From contig NZ_WIVE01000011.1 in assembly GCF_009601025.1 (NCBI RefSeq), positions 1 to 64,000 on the forward strand: 64,000 nt of DNA. The letters run 5' to 3'. Under the pieces are notes generated by a model. That model was not told where the DNA came from, searched no databases, and saw nothing but the letters and a program-made list of their open reading frames with translations. Shown piece by piece: positions 37,473 to 46,529 of the stretch; the first letter of the stretch is position 1; every line of letters begins with the position of its first letter. The translations under genes and the position numbers were made by a program. This DNA is from Roseospira navarrensis (GTDB taxonomy: Bacteria > Pseudomonadota > Alphaproteobacteria > Rhodospirillales > Rhodospirillaceae).

Positions 37473-37735
37473 TCCCGAATCCGAATGAGCCTGCAGCGGC
37501 GTCGGGGGCGTCGGGGCTCCGATCCGGAGGACAGGGAGGTCATGGTTCGTGCCTCAGCACGAGATCCTTCGCCCCTTCGGGCACTCAGGATGACGCTTTC
37601 CTCAAGAAGTGAGTCGTCCTGAGGGAGCGGAGCGACCGAAGGATCTCGTGAAGCGGGTTTTTCCCCTCAGTGACATTTGAGCGGTCATACGAGCGGCGGG
37701 AGAGTGTGACTCCCCCGCCGAGCGGCCTCACCGCA
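37473..37735. other. Intergenic region after rpoD with inverted repeats
   Basis: The gap between convergent rpoD and a lipoprotein gene contains a long inverted repeat (37558-37650) and a smaller hairpin (GGCGGGAG...CTCCCCCGCC, about 37692-37720). These may end transcription from both sides. Confidence 0.6.
37558..37650. repeat. Inverted repeat of the GAGATCCTTCG...TCAGGATGAC family
   Basis: Two imperfect 37-38-bp arms face each other: CACGAGATCCTTCG...CTCAGGATGAC (37558-37594) and GTCGTCCTGAGG...CGAAGGATCTCGTG (37613-37650). The transcript would fold into a long stem with an 18-base loop. Related copies lie at 54702-54815 and in the MITE-like elements. Confidence 0.8.
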
Positions 37736-38302
37736 TCACCGCCTCACGGGCCGTTGGCTGCGGTTGTACTCGGCCTGCTCCGGCGTGAGCTGGAACCCCA
37801 CGTAGATCGGGTAATCCTCGGCGCTGTCCGTGGGGTCCATGGGCACGGTGATGCTCAGTTCCTCGCCCACATAGCGCACGCGGTCGGCGTTCGCGGGGAA
37901 CGCCAGCGCGCTTTCGAACACGCGCTTGCCGCGCTCGCTGGGATAGAACCGAGGCAGGGCGACGAAATAGCGGACGTTCTGGGTCCGCGCGGTGGCCGCC
38001 GGCCCAAGCGATGCCGTCATGTCCAGCACCAGTTCCACCGTGACCGATCCCTCGTCGTCGTCGTACTGGCACTCGCCCTGATACCCGGCGATCTCCGCTT
38101 CCAGCACCACATCGGTCAGGTCACGGCCCGGCCCCTCCCGGAACTGCGTCACCTCGGACGACGTGGCCTCCACCCGGACGGGCGGGCACGGGCGATCCTC
38201 GGTGCGTTGGAAGACGCCACTGGAACAGCCGGCCAGAACGGCCAGCGCCAGCGGCGCCAGCAGGACGAGACGACGCGGACGGACGACGGGCGCAACGGTC
38301 AT
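37736..38302 (-). CDS. Putative lipoprotein, function unknown
   Basis: A 188-residue protein with a signal peptide and lipobox (LALAVLAGC, Cys about 26). The mature part is beta-rich (VVLEAEIAGYQGECQYDDDEGSVTVELVLDMTASLGP, VRYFVALPRFYPSERGKRVFE) and ends with PIYVGFQLTPEQAEYNRSQ, a combination I have seen in alphaproteobacterial proteins of unknown function. It probably resides in the outer or inner membrane facing the periplasm. It is 51 bp downstream of the CDGSH gene on the same strand. Confidence 0.8.
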   Translation of the reverse strand: MTVAPVVRPRRLVLLAPLALAVLAGCSSGVFQRTEDRPCPPVRVEATSSEVTQFREGPGRDLTDVVLEAEIAGYQGECQYDDDEGSVTVELVLDMTASLGPAATARTQNVRYFVALPRFYPSERGKRVFESALAFPANADRVRYVGEELSITVPMDPTDSAEDYPIYVGFQLTPEQAEYNRSQRPVRR

Positions 38303-38353
38303 GGGACGGGTATCCGGATCAACGGGAGGCAGGAAAGAGGGACGGGACGCCGC

Positions 38354-38599
38354 CTAGGACAGCGTGGTGTGCGTGCCGTCGCAATAGGGCGGGGTCGCGG
38401 TCTGCTTGCAGCCGCACAGGAAGACGGTGTCCTCGGCCTCCACGGTCACCTTGCGGGGGGCAAGCCCGGTCCCCTTGTGGCCGCCGTCGCAGAACGGCTG
38501 CTTGGCCGAACGGCCGCAGACGCACCAGAAATAGGTCTTGCCGGGGCTCAGAGTCACTTCGAACGGATGGGAGGGCGGCGTCGGCTCGGTCTCTGTCAT
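38354..38599 (-). CDS. CDGSH iron-sulfur domain protein (two motifs)
   Basis: An 81-residue protein with two CDGSH-type 2Fe-2S motifs: CVCGRSAKQPFCDGGH (about 26-41) and CGCKQTATPPYCDGTH (about 62-77). Each has the three Cys and one His ligand set. Small double-CDGSH proteins are thought to carry electrons or iron-sulfur clusters. The protein is soluble, with no membrane anchor. Confidence 0.93.
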   Translation of the reverse strand: MTETEPTPPSHPFEVTLSPGKTYFWCVCGRSAKQPFCDGGHKGTGLAPRKVTVEAEDTVFLCGCKQTATPPYCDGTHTTLS

Positions 38600-38775
38600 T
38601 CTGCAGCGCTCCGCAAGGTCAGGGACGGTCTGGAGCCGGTGCGCGGGAGTGGCGCCCGGACGGCGGATCGGCTACAACGCGCACATCCACCGGCGCCCAC
38701 CATACCCGCCAGGATCACCACCGTCTGCCCCGAAAATCGCCGCTGTACCTGCCCTCCGGAGGCTCCGCCCGACCC

Positions 38776-39738
38776 ATGGCCGTCTATACCGAAGTGACCG
38801 ACGACGCTCTCGACGCGTTCCTGGAGCAGTACGACGTCGGCCGGCCGCTGTCGTGCAAGGGCATCGCCGAGGGGGTCGAGAACTCCAACTATCTGGTGAC
38901 GACGGAAACCGGGCCGCTGATCCTGACCCTGTACGAACGCCGCGTGCAGCCGGGGGACCTGCCGTTCTTCCTGGGGCTCATGGACCATCTGGCGGGGCGC
39001 GGCATCCCCTGCCCCACCCCGATCCGGGGGCGCGACGGCCGAAGCCTGCGCGATCTGGCCGGGCGTCCGGCCGCGCTGATCGAGTTCCTGCCGGGCATGT
39101 GGCCCCGCCGCATCACGCCGCACCACTGCGACCGGCTTGGAACCGCGCTCGCCCGGCTGCACGAGGCCGGCCTGGACTTCACCATGACCCGGCCCAACAG
39201 CCTGGGGCCGGCCGACTGGCGGCCCCTGTTCGAGCGCTGCGCCGACCACGCCGACGACGTGCACCCGGGTCTCGCGGCGGAGCTGGACGCGGCCCTGGCC
39301 GACCTGGAGGCCGGGTTCCCGAAAGACCTGCCGACCGGCGTGATCCACGCCGATCTGTTCCCCGACAACGTGTTCTTCCTGCGCGACGAGATTTCGGGGC
39401 TGATCGACTTCTATTTCGCCTGCACCGACGTGCTGGCCTATGATCTGGCCGTCTGCCTGAACGCCTGGTGCTTCGAGACCCGGGGCGAATTCAACGTCAC
39501 CAAGGCGAAGCGCCTGCTGGACGGCTACCGCGCCGCCCGCCCGCTGGACGCGGCGGAGATGGCGGCCCTGCCTGTGCTGGCCCAGGGCGCGGCCATGCGC
39601 TTCCTGCTGACGCGCCTGTACGATTGGGTCAACACCCCCGAGGGCGCGTTGGTCAAGCCCAAGGACCCGCTGGAGTACCTGCACAAGCTGCGCTTCCTGC
39701 GCGGGGTGGACGGGCCGGCCGCGCTCGGGCTGGCGTGA
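38776..39738 (+). CDS. thrB: Homoserine kinase (ThrB, choline-kinase-like type)
   Basis: A 320-residue kinase converting homoserine to O-phosphohomoserine in threonine synthesis. It belongs to the APH/choline-kinase fold type common in alphaproteobacteria, not the GHMP type: [34 protein letters not shown], the catalytic loop [13 protein letters not shown] (about 194) and metal motif [10 protein letters not shown] (about 212). It is the first gene of a tight operon with rnhA (4 bp gap) and aguB. Confidence 0.95.
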   Translation: MAVYTEVTDDALDAFLEQYDVGRPLSCKGIAEGVENSNYLVTTETGPLILTLYERRVQPGDLPFFLGLMDHLAGRGIPCPTPIRGRDGRSLRDLAGRPAALIEFLPGMWPRRITPHHCDRLGTALARLHEAGLDFTMTRPNSLGPADWRPLFERCADHADDVHPGLAAELDAALADLEAGFPKDLPTGVIHADLFPDNVFFLRDEISGLIDFYFACTDVLAYDLAVCLNAWCFETRGEFNVTKAKRLLDGYRAARPLDAAEMAALPVLAQGAAMRFLLTRLYDWVNTPEGALVKPKDPLEYLHKLRFLRGVDGPAALGLA

Positions 39739-39742
39739 CGGC

Positions 39743-40225
39743 ATGGCGGACGACGCACGCAAGGGCGAGGTGACCCTGGTCACCGACGGCGCCTGCTCCG
39801 GCAATCCCGGCCCGGGCGGCTGGGGCGCGCTGCTGCGCTTCGGCGCGCACGAGCGCGAACTGTCTGGCGGCGAGCCACTGACCACCAACAACCGCATGGA
39901 ACTGATGGCCGTGATCGTCGGGCTGGAAACGCTCAAGCGGCCCTGCCCGGTGAAGATCGTCACCGATAGCCAGTACGTGATGAAGGGCATCACGGAATGG
40001 CTGGCGGGCTGGAAGCGCAAGGGCTGGATGACGGCGGCCAAGAAACCCGTCAAGAACGAGGACCTGTGGCGCCGCCTGGATGCCGCGCTGGCGCCCCACA
40101 CCGTCCGCTGGGAGTGGGTGCGCGGCCACGCCGGCCACCCCGAGAACGAACGCGCCGACGCCCTCGCCCGCGCGGCGGCGAAGGCGGTCCGCCCCGGTCA
40201 GAGGACCGACGCCCCGGAGGACTGA
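39743..40225 (+). CDS. rnhA: Ribonuclease HI
   Basis: A 160-residue enzyme that cuts RNA in RNA-DNA hybrids. All four acidic catalytic residues are seen: Asp in [16 protein letters not shown], Glu in NNRMELMAV, Asp in [11 protein letters not shown] and Asp in [11 protein letters not shown], with the catalytic-loop His in GHAGHPEN. It lies 4 bp after thrB and 5 bp before aguB. Confidence 0.97.
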   Translation: MADDARKGEVTLVTDGACSGNPGPGGWGALLRFGAHERELSGGEPLTTNNRMELMAVIVGLETLKRPCPVKIVTDSQYVMKGITEWLAGWKRKGWMTAAKKPVKNEDLWRRLDAALAPHTVRWEWVRGHAGHPENERADALARAAAKAVRPGQRTDAPED

Positions 40226-40230
40226 TCCCC

Positions 40231-41124
40231 ATGTCCACGCTCACCGTCGCCGCGACCCAGATGGCCTGCTCCGACGACCATGCCGCCAACCTGGATCGCG
40301 CCGAGGCCCTGGTGCGCGCGGCCGCCGCGCGGGGCGCCCGGCTGATCCTGCTCCAGGAGCTGTTCGAGACCCCCTACTTCTGCAAGGACCAGGTCGCGGA
40401 CTGGTTTGCTGTGGCCCGCCCGCGCGACGGCAACCCGGTCATCGCCCGCTTCGCCGCGCTGGCCCGCGAGCTGGGCGTGGTCCTGCCCCTCTCCTTCTTC
40501 GAACGCGCCAACAGCACCTACTTCAACAGCCTGGTGATGATCGACGCCGACGGCGCGGTGTTGGAGACCTACCGCAAGAGCCACATTCCCCAGGGACCGG
40601 GCTACGAGGAAAAGTACTACTTCAGCCCCGGCGACACCGGGTTCCGGGTCTAGGACACCGCCGCCGGGCGCATCGGCGCCGCCATCTGCTGGGATCAGTG
40701 GTTCCCCGAGGCCGCGCGCACCTGCGCCCTGATGGGCGCGGCGGTGATGCTCTACCCCACCGCCATCGGCAGCGAGCCGACCGCGCCGGACCTGGACACG
40801 CAGGGCCACTGGCGCCGGGCCATGCAGGGGCACGCGGCGAGCAACATCCTGCCGGTGGTGGCCTCCAACCGCATCGGGCGGGAACAGGGCCGGACCTGCG
40901 CGCTCACGTTCTATGGCGGGTCGTTCATCACCGACCACACCGGCGCCCTGCTGGCGGAGGCCGACCGGGAAAGCGAAACGGTCCTGACGGCCACGCTGGA
41001 TCTGGAGGCGAACCGCCTGTTCCGCGCCGGCTGGGGCCTGCTGCGCGACCGCCGCCCCGACCTTTACGGCCCGCTCCTGACGCTGGACGGGGGCCGTCAG
41101 GCGGATCGGCGCGGATCGCCGTAG
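40231..41124 (+). pseudogene. aguB: N-carbamoylputrescine amidase gene interrupted by an in-frame TAG
   Basis: The reading frame encodes a nitrilase-family N-carbamoylputrescine amidase (last step of agmatine to putrescine) of 297 codons including a TAG at 40651-40653 (codon 141). Before it lie the catalytic Glu (LLQELFETPYF) and Lys (YRKSHIPQGP); after it, in the same frame, the nucleophile Cys (AAICWDQWFP, about residue 153) and the rest of the fold. The family has Trp at the TAG position (GFRVWDT), so TGG to TAG by one G-to-A change explains it. The 140-residue product would lack the nucleophile. Its 3' end overlaps the convergent epimerase gene by 28 bp. A sequencing error cannot be excluded from the sequence alone. 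Confidence 0.85.
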
Positions 41125-42137
41125 AAGTCCAGGTACCACGCCACGAACCGGGCCACGCCCTCTTCGATCGGCGTACCGGGCGCATAGCCGGTGGCCGCCG
41201 TCAGGTCCGACACATCGGCCAGCGTGCCGGTCACGTCGCCGGGCTGCATGGGCATCATGTGCTTGTGGGCCTGCACGCCCAACGCCCGCTCCAGAACCGA
41301 AATGAAGGTCATCAGTTCCACCGGCCGGCCGTTGCCGATGTTGTGCACGGCGAACGGCGCGATCGGGCTGGTGGCCGGGTCCAGCGCCTGCGGCGCCTGG
41401 GGCGTACCGGCGGCCTCCGGCCGGGGCGTCGGCGGATGCGCGGCCGCCGCCAGGATGCCCGCCACGATGTCGTCGATATAGGTGAAGTCGCGGGCCATCT
41501 TGCCGTTGTTGAACACCTTGATGGGCTCGCCCGCCAGCATGGCCCGGGTGAACAGAATCGGCGCCATGTCCGGCCGGCCCCATGGCCCGTACACGGTGAA
41601 GAACCGCAGGCCCGTCATCGGCACCCCGAACAGGTGCGCGTAGGAATGGGCCATCGCCTCGTTCGCCTTCTTGGTTGCGGCGTACAGGGTCAGCGGGTGA
41701 TCCGCGCCGTGGTGCGGACTGAACGGCTGGACCGTGTTGGCGCCGTAGACCGAGCTGGTGGAGGCGAACACCAGATGCTCGGGCGGATGGGCCCGCACCG
41801 CCTCCAGGATCGAGAAGAAGCCGACCAGATTGCTGTCCAGATAGGCGCGCGGGTTCTCCAGGCTGTAGCGCACCCCCGCCTGCGCGGCGAGGTGGATCAC
41901 CAGGCGCGGCCGATGCGTCGCCATCAGGTCCAGAACGCCAGCCGACTCCGCCAAGTCCATGCGCACTTCGGTGAAGCCCGGCCGGTCGCGCAGCCGCTCC
42001 GCCCGGGCCTGCTTCAGACGGATGTCGTAGTACGTATTGAAGTTGTCCAGACCGACCACGGTCTCGCCGTGGTCCAGCACGGCGCTGGCCACGTGAAACC
42101 CGATAAATCCGGCCGTGCCGGTCACCAGTACCGTCAT
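41097..42137 (-). CDS. UDP-glucuronate 4-epimerase-like NAD-dependent epimerase
   Basis: A 346-residue short-chain epimerase that interconverts UDP-glucuronate and UDP-galacturonate for surface polysaccharides. The NAD motif is TGTAGFIGFHVA (about 6), the catalytic Ser/Thr lie in FASTSSVYG (about 125) and the Tyr-Lys pair in TLYAATKKANE (about 149). DNFNTYYDIRLKQARAERL is characteristic of the LspL/WbpP-like UDP-glucuronate epimerases. ATG 42137 starts directly at the Rossmann strand. An insert rich in Pro/Ala (about 225-250) is usual in this group. Confidence 0.92.
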   Translation of the reverse strand: MTVLVTGTAGFIGFHVASAVLDHGETVVGLDNFNTYYDIRLKQARAERLRDRPGFTEVRMDLAESAGVLDLMATHRPRLVIHLAAQAGVRYSLENPRAYLDSNLVGFFSILEAVRAHPPEHLVFASTSSVYGANTVQPFSPHHGADHPLTLYAATKKANEAMAHSYAHLFGVPMTGLRFFTVYGPWGRPDMAPILFTRAMLAGEPIKVFNNGKMARDFTYIDDIVAGILAAAAHPPTPRPEAAGTPQAPQALDPATSPIAPFAVHNIGNGRPVELMTFISVLERALGVQAHKHMMPMQPGDVTGTLADVSDLTAATGYAPGTPIEEGVARFVAWYLDFYGDPRRSA

Positions 42138-42393
42138 GAACGCACACCCTCGCCCAGTCTCATCCTTACGGCCCCTCATCCCAACGGCCGTTCACCCCAA
42201 CGGCGGACAAGAGTGGCTCATCCACCGAGCGGCGCCGGCCCGCTCCCCCATCCGGCGACACCGTAGCGCCTCCGTGCCCGGTCCACCATGTCCAATCGGT
42301 CGGAGCGCCGGCCCTCGCGGGCCCCTCTGGGCGGAGCGGCCGCCCGCCCCCATGTAAACGGGGCCCCCAGATCACGCGGGAGATGTCCGCCCC

Positions 42394-44469
42394 ATGACCG
42401 TGCTGACCGACATTGTCCTCTCGCCCCTGGTCCCGGCGGCGCTGTTGTGGATCCTGTCCGGCCTCCTGGTGGCGCTGACCGCCGTGTCCCTGTGGCGGCG
42501 GGCGCGCGGCGCCTGGGTGCGGGTGATCCCGGCCGTGGTGCTGCTGGTCGCCCTCGCCAACCCGCAGTGGATGGTGGAACGGCGCGAGGCCCTGAACGAT
42601 GTCGCCGTGATCGCGGTGGACGAGAGCTTCTCCAACGGTCTGGGCGAGCGCCCAGCCCGGACGACCGAAGCGCTGGACCGCCTGCGCGAGACGCTGGACA
42701 CCCTGCCCCGCCTTGATGTGCGCGTGGTGCCGGTCGCCGATGCCGCCGCCGACCAGGGCACCCGCCTGATGGGGGCCGTCGAGCGGGCGCTGGCGGATGT
42801 CCCGCCCGGGCGTCGCGCCGGGGTCATCGCGCTCACCGATGGGCGGGTGCACGATGCCGACGCCCTGTCGGCGGCCAGCCTGGACGCGCCGCTGCACGTC
42901 CTGCTGACCGGGGCCCCGTCCGAGCGGGACCGCCGCCTGATCGTGGAGGCGGCCCCCGGGTACGGGCTCGTCGGCCGCGCGGTGGACGCGACGGTGCGCC
43001 TGGACGACCCCGCCTTGCCCGACGGCACGCCGGTGCCGGTCACGGTCTCGCGCGACGGCCAGCCGGAAGGCATGCTCACCCTGCCCGCGAACCGATCGGA
43101 GACGGTCTCGCTGCCGCTGGAACACGCCGCCGACAACGTGGTGGAACTGCGCGCCGACGCGGCCGAGGGCGAGTTGACCGCCGTCAACAACAGCGCGGCC
43201 ATCTCGGTCAACGGGGTGCGGGATCGGCTCAGGGTGCTGCTGATCTCCGGCGAGCCCCACGCCGGCGAACGGGTCTGGCGCAACCTGCTGAAGGCGGACC
43301 CGAACGTGGACCTGATCCACTTCACCATCCTGCGCCCGCCCCACAAGGACGACGCCACGCCCCTGCGCGAACTGGCGCTGATCGCCTTCCCCATCCGCGA
43401 GCTGTTCGAGGAGCAGCTTGAGAACTTCGACCTGATCGTCTTCGACCGCTACAGCCGGCGCGGGCTGGTGCCGCTGGGCTATCTGTCCAACGTGACGGAC
43501 TATGTGCAGGGTGGCGGCGCACTGCTGCTGGCGGCCGGGCCGGAATTGAACGACGTCATCAGCCTGTACGACAGCGCCCTGGCCGAGGTGCTGCCGATCA
43601 CCCTGAGCCGCACCACCATCGAGGACCCGTTCGTGCCGCGCCCCACCGAGGACGGCCGCCGGCACCCCGTCACCGCCGCCCTGCCCGGCCTGGAAGACGG
43701 ACCGGACGGCCTGCCGGGCTGGGGCCGCTGGGCGCGCCTGATCGACGCCCGCCCCACCGGCGGCCGCACGCTGCTGTCCGACGCCAGCAACCGGCCGGTG
43801 CTGCTGCTGGCGCGCAGCGGCGAGGGCCGCGTGGGCCTGCTGCTGAGCGATTCCGCCTGGCTGTGGGCCAAGGGGGTGGAGGGCGGCGGCCCGCAGGCTG
43901 AACTGCTGCGCCGGGTCTCGCACTGGCTGATGAAGGAACCGGAGCTGGAGGAGGACGCCCTGCGCGCCCGCATGGTCGGCGACTCGCTTGAGATCACCCG
44001 GCGCGGCATGGACCCGGCGGCCATGCCCGAGAGCGTGACGGTGACGGGGCCGCGCGGCACGGAAACCACCCTGCCCCTGAGCGACCAGGGCGACGGGCGC
44101 GCGCTCGCCACCCTGCCCATCGACGCGCCGGGGGTCTACACGATCTCCGACGGCGACCGCACCACGGTCGCGGTGGCCGGCACGCCGAACCCGCGCGAGA
44201 CCGCCGCCGTCACCGCCACCGCCGACCCGTTGCGCCCGCTGGTCGAGGCCAGCGGCGGCGGGGTCCACTGGCTGGCCTCGGACGGGCTGCCGGCCGTGCG
44301 CCGCGTCGTGGAGGGTCAGAGCACCGCCGGCCCCGGCTGGATCGGCCTGCGCGACAACCGCGCCTTCACCGTGGCGGGTGTGGACCAGACCAGCCTGATG
44401 CCGGTGTGGCTGGCCGTGCTGACCATCCTCGGCGGTCTCGGCTGGGCCTGGTGGCGCGAGGGACGCTGA
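42394..44469 (+). CDS. Large membrane protein with glutamine-amidotransferase-like region
   Basis: A 691-residue protein with two N-terminal membrane helices (about 10-60), a large extracytoplasmic or cytoplasmic body and a C-terminal helix (LAVLTILGGLGWAWW). It resembles the alphaproteobacterial proteins found after MoxR, DUF58 and DUF4159 genes, with a vWA-like first part (VIAVDESFS, VIALTDGRVHDA) and a gatase1-like second part (YVQGGGALLLAAGPE). None of the usual partners is adjacent here. Catalytic residues of an amidotransferase are not evident. ATG 42394 has GGGAGAT upstream. Confidence 0.8.
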   Translation: MTVLTDIVLSPLVPAALLWILSGLLVALTAVSLWRRARGAWVRVIPAVVLLVALANPQWMVERREALNDVAVIAVDESFSNGLGERPARTTEALDRLRETLDTLPRLDVRVVPVADAAADQGTRLMGAVERALADVPPGRRAGVIALTDGRVHDADALSAASLDAPLHVLLTGAPSERDRRLIVEAAPGYGLVGRAVDATVRLDDPALPDGTPVPVTVSRDGQPEGMLTLPANRSETVSLPLEHAADNVVELRADAAEGELTAVNNSAAISVNGVRDRLRVLLISGEPHAGERVWRNLLKADPNVDLIHFTILRPPHKDDATPLRELALIAFPIRELFEEQLENFDLIVFDRYSRRGLVPLGYLSNVTDYVQGGGALLLAAGPELNDVISLYDSALAEVLPITLSRTTIEDPFVPRPTEDGRRHPVTAALPGLEDGPDGLPGWGRWARLIDARPTGGRTLLSDASNRPVLLLARSGEGRVGLLLSDSAWLWAKGVEGGGPQAELLRRVSHWLMKEPELEEDALRARMVGDSLEITRRGMDPAAMPESVTVTGPRGTETTLPLSDQGDGRALATLPIDAPGVYTISDGDRTTVAVAGTPNPRETAAVTATADPLRPLVEASGGGVHWLASDGLPAVRRVVEGQSTAGPGWIGLRDNRAFTVAGVDQTSLMPVWLAVLTILGGLGWAWWREGR

Positions 44470-44488
44470 GTCGGTCGCAGCACCGGCC

Positions 44489-46465
44489 TCACACCGCCCA
44501 CAGGTCCAGCGGCGCGGAGCGCCCCCGCACGGTCCGTTCACCCAGCGCACGGAACCCCTCAAGCGCGGGCTCACCCATGGGGGCGACGGCCCGGGCCGCC
44601 GCCAGAAGGTCCCCGGAGACCAGGACCGCGCAGCCCTCGGTCTTGGTCATGCCCTCCAGGCGGCTGGCGATGGCCACCGTCTCCCCAGACAGGGTGAAGG
44701 CGAACTGCCGCTGCCCGCCCAGTTCGCCCATCAGAACGCGCCCGCAGTGCACCCCGACGCCGATGCGGATCGGGAGATGCCCCTCGGCCTCGCGCAATGC
44801 ACTCCAGGCCCCCACCGACTCCGCCAGGCAGCGCGCCGCCCGCAGCGCGTTCAGGGCGAACGCGGGTGTGGGCTCGGGCGGGCCGAAGCTGGCCATGGCG
44901 CCGTCGCCCTGGAAGCGGTCCAGCACCCCGTCGTGATCGAACACGCAGCGCTCGACCACCGACAGGAAGGCGCGCAGCAGGTCCATGGCCTCGCGCGGGT
45001 CCAGGCCGTCACAGATGCGCGTGCTCTCGCGCATGTCCACGAACAGCACGGCGGCGTCGATCATGCGATCCCCGGCGAAGGGCGCATCGCGGTTGGCGAG
45101 TGACTCCACCATGGCCGGCGAGACATAGCGGGACAGGTTATGGCGCTGGCGCTCCATCAAGCGGCGGCGGCGCTGCTCACCCACCCGGCGCCACAATGCG
45201 CAGGGCACGAAGACCGTCGCCACCGCACCCACCGGAAAGGCCACGTTCAACCACATGCCGAGCGCCGTCAGCGCCCACAGCGCCGCCCCGCCCCAGGCCA
45301 GGGCGAGCCCCACCGCCACCCCCGCCGCGATACCGTAGGGCAGCAACAGGGCGGCGGTTCCGGCCAGCACGCCCCCGGCCAGGATCGCCGCCGCATCGGC
45401 GAGCGTGGCGCCTTCGCCGCGCGTGAGCATGCGTCCGCTCACGATGTTGTCGATCATGGTCGCCACATGCTCGGCGGCGGTCAGGTTCTCGGCGAACGGT
45501 GCGGGAAAGCGCGCCCCGAACCCGACCGCGCCGGCCCCGATCAGGACCAGCCGGTTGCGCACCGACTCGGCCGGCCCCCGCCCCTCGATCACGTCGATCA
45601 GGGACACCGTCGGGATGACGCCGGGCGGGCCATAGTGGTTCACGGCGATGCGTCCGGCCCGGTCCAGGGGGATCTGGAGCGGCCCGATCCGGACCCAGCG
45701 CCCCAGGGACACGGCAAGGTCCTCCGGAGCCACCCGCAGCGCCACCCGCGCGGCCTGCACCGCGAGCGAGGGATAGGCCGTGCCGTCCACGGTCACGACG
45801 GGATCGTGGTGGCGCAGCGCCCCGTCCGCATCCAGGATCAGCAGGGCATGCCCGGCCGCGTCGGCAGCCTGGAGAAGCGCCGGGCTCGGCGGCCGGACGG
45901 CATCGGCCCCCGGTCCGGCGCCCGCCGATCCATCCCGCAACACGACCCGATAGCCGTGAGCGTGCAGGCCGGGCACCGGCGGGGCGGCCACCGGGGCCCC
46001 CTGGGCGGAGACCACCACGCCGAAGGGCACGGCAACCGGCGACAGGGCAGCGTTCATCGCCTCCGCCAGTGACCGCGTGCCGCCATCGCCGCCCAGAACG
46101 CCCCGGATCAGGGCGGCATCGCTGGGCGCCAGCCGCGCGGCCAGGCCCTGCAGCACGCGGGCGGCCTCGGCCGGGACGCCCTCGGTGCGCCCCTCCAGCA
46201 GCAGGTTCAGGACCACCGCCCTTGCGCCCAGCCCGTCCAGCGCCGCCACGGCCCGCGCCAGATCGGTCCGCGCCACGGTGCCGCCGCCGAGGGCCGCCAA
46301 CGTGCGGTCGTCCACCATCGCCAGCGCCACCGCGCCGCTGGCCGGCACCGGGCCGCGCAGGCGGAACCGGACGTCCAGGGTGACGGCCTCGACCTCGGCG
46401 GGCAGGCGCGCGTCCCGGGCGGTGACGTAAAGGCCCAGCATGGCGGCCGTCAGGGCCGCGACCAT
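44489..46465 (-). CDS. CHASE2-domain adenylate/guanylate cyclase
   Basis: A 658-residue membrane sensor cyclase. The periplasmic CHASE2 domain (about 25-330: VTLDVRFRLRGP, HYGPPGVIPTVSLIDV, RNRLVLIGAGAVG) follows a first membrane helix; two or three further helices lie at about 345-425; the class III catalytic domain is at about 455-640. Both metal-binding Asp are present (VLFVDMREST and LDRFQGDGAMASFG). It probably makes cAMP in response to an envelope signal. The start is uncertain: ATG 46465 is used, but the frame is open farther upstream through a 12-bp tandem repeat (46481-46529) that also contains the fecR stop. Confidence 0.88.
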   Translation of the reverse strand: MVAALTAAMLGLYVTARDARLPAEVEAVTLDVRFRLRGPVPASGAVALAMVDDRTLAALGGGTVARTDLARAVAALDGLGARAVVLNLLLEGRTEGVPAEAARVLQGLAARLAPSDAALIRGVLGGDGGTRSLAEAMNAALSPVAVPFGVVVSAQGAPVAAPPVPGLHAHGYRVVLRDGSAGAGPGADAVRPPSPALLQAADAAGHALLILDADGALRHHDPVVTVDGTAYPSLAVQAARVALRVAPEDLAVSLGRWVRIGPLQIPLDRAGRIAVNHYGPPGVIPTVSLIDVIEGRGPAESVRNRLVLIGAGAVGFGARFPAPFAENLTAAEHVATMIDNIVSGRMLTRGEGATLADAAAILAGGVLAGTAALLLPYGIAAGVAVGLALAWGGAALWALTALGMWLNVAFPVGAVATVFVPCALWRRVGEQRRRRLMERQRHNLSRYVSPAMVESLANRDAPFAGDRMIDAAVLFVDMRESTRICDGLDPREAMDLLRAFLSVVERCVFDHDGVLDRFQGDGAMASFGPPEPTPAFALNALRAARCLAESVGAWSALREAEGHLPIRIGVGVHCGRVLMGELGGQRQFAFTLSGETVAIASRLEGMTKTEGCAVLVSGDLLAAARAVAPMGEPALEGFRALGERTVRGRSAPLDLWAV

Positions 46466-46480
46466 CAGGCCGGGCAGAAG

Positions 46481-46529
46481 GCGCCGGCTCAGGCCCCGGC
46501 TCAGGCCCCGGCTCAGGCCCCGGCTCAGG
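46481..46529. repeat. 12-bp tandem repeat at the fecR/cyclase junction
   Basis: Four copies of GGCTCAGGCCCC (plus-strand reading), the first imperfect, lie between the fecR stop and the cyclase start; in the cyclase frame they would encode SRGL repeats. Copy-number change would alter the spacing between the two coupled genes without shifting frame. Confidence 0.8.

Noticed and set aside
40651-40653. Recoding of the aguB TAG (pyrrolysine or amber suppression)
   Set aside because: rpoD in the same window ends with TAG, and the expected residue is an ordinary Trp; no recoding element is visible. A nonsense mutation or sequencing error is simpler.
46481-46529. Possible CRISPR array
   Set aside because: The repeats are 12 bp with no spacers between them and no cas genes nearby; no CRISPR array was seen anywhere in the window.
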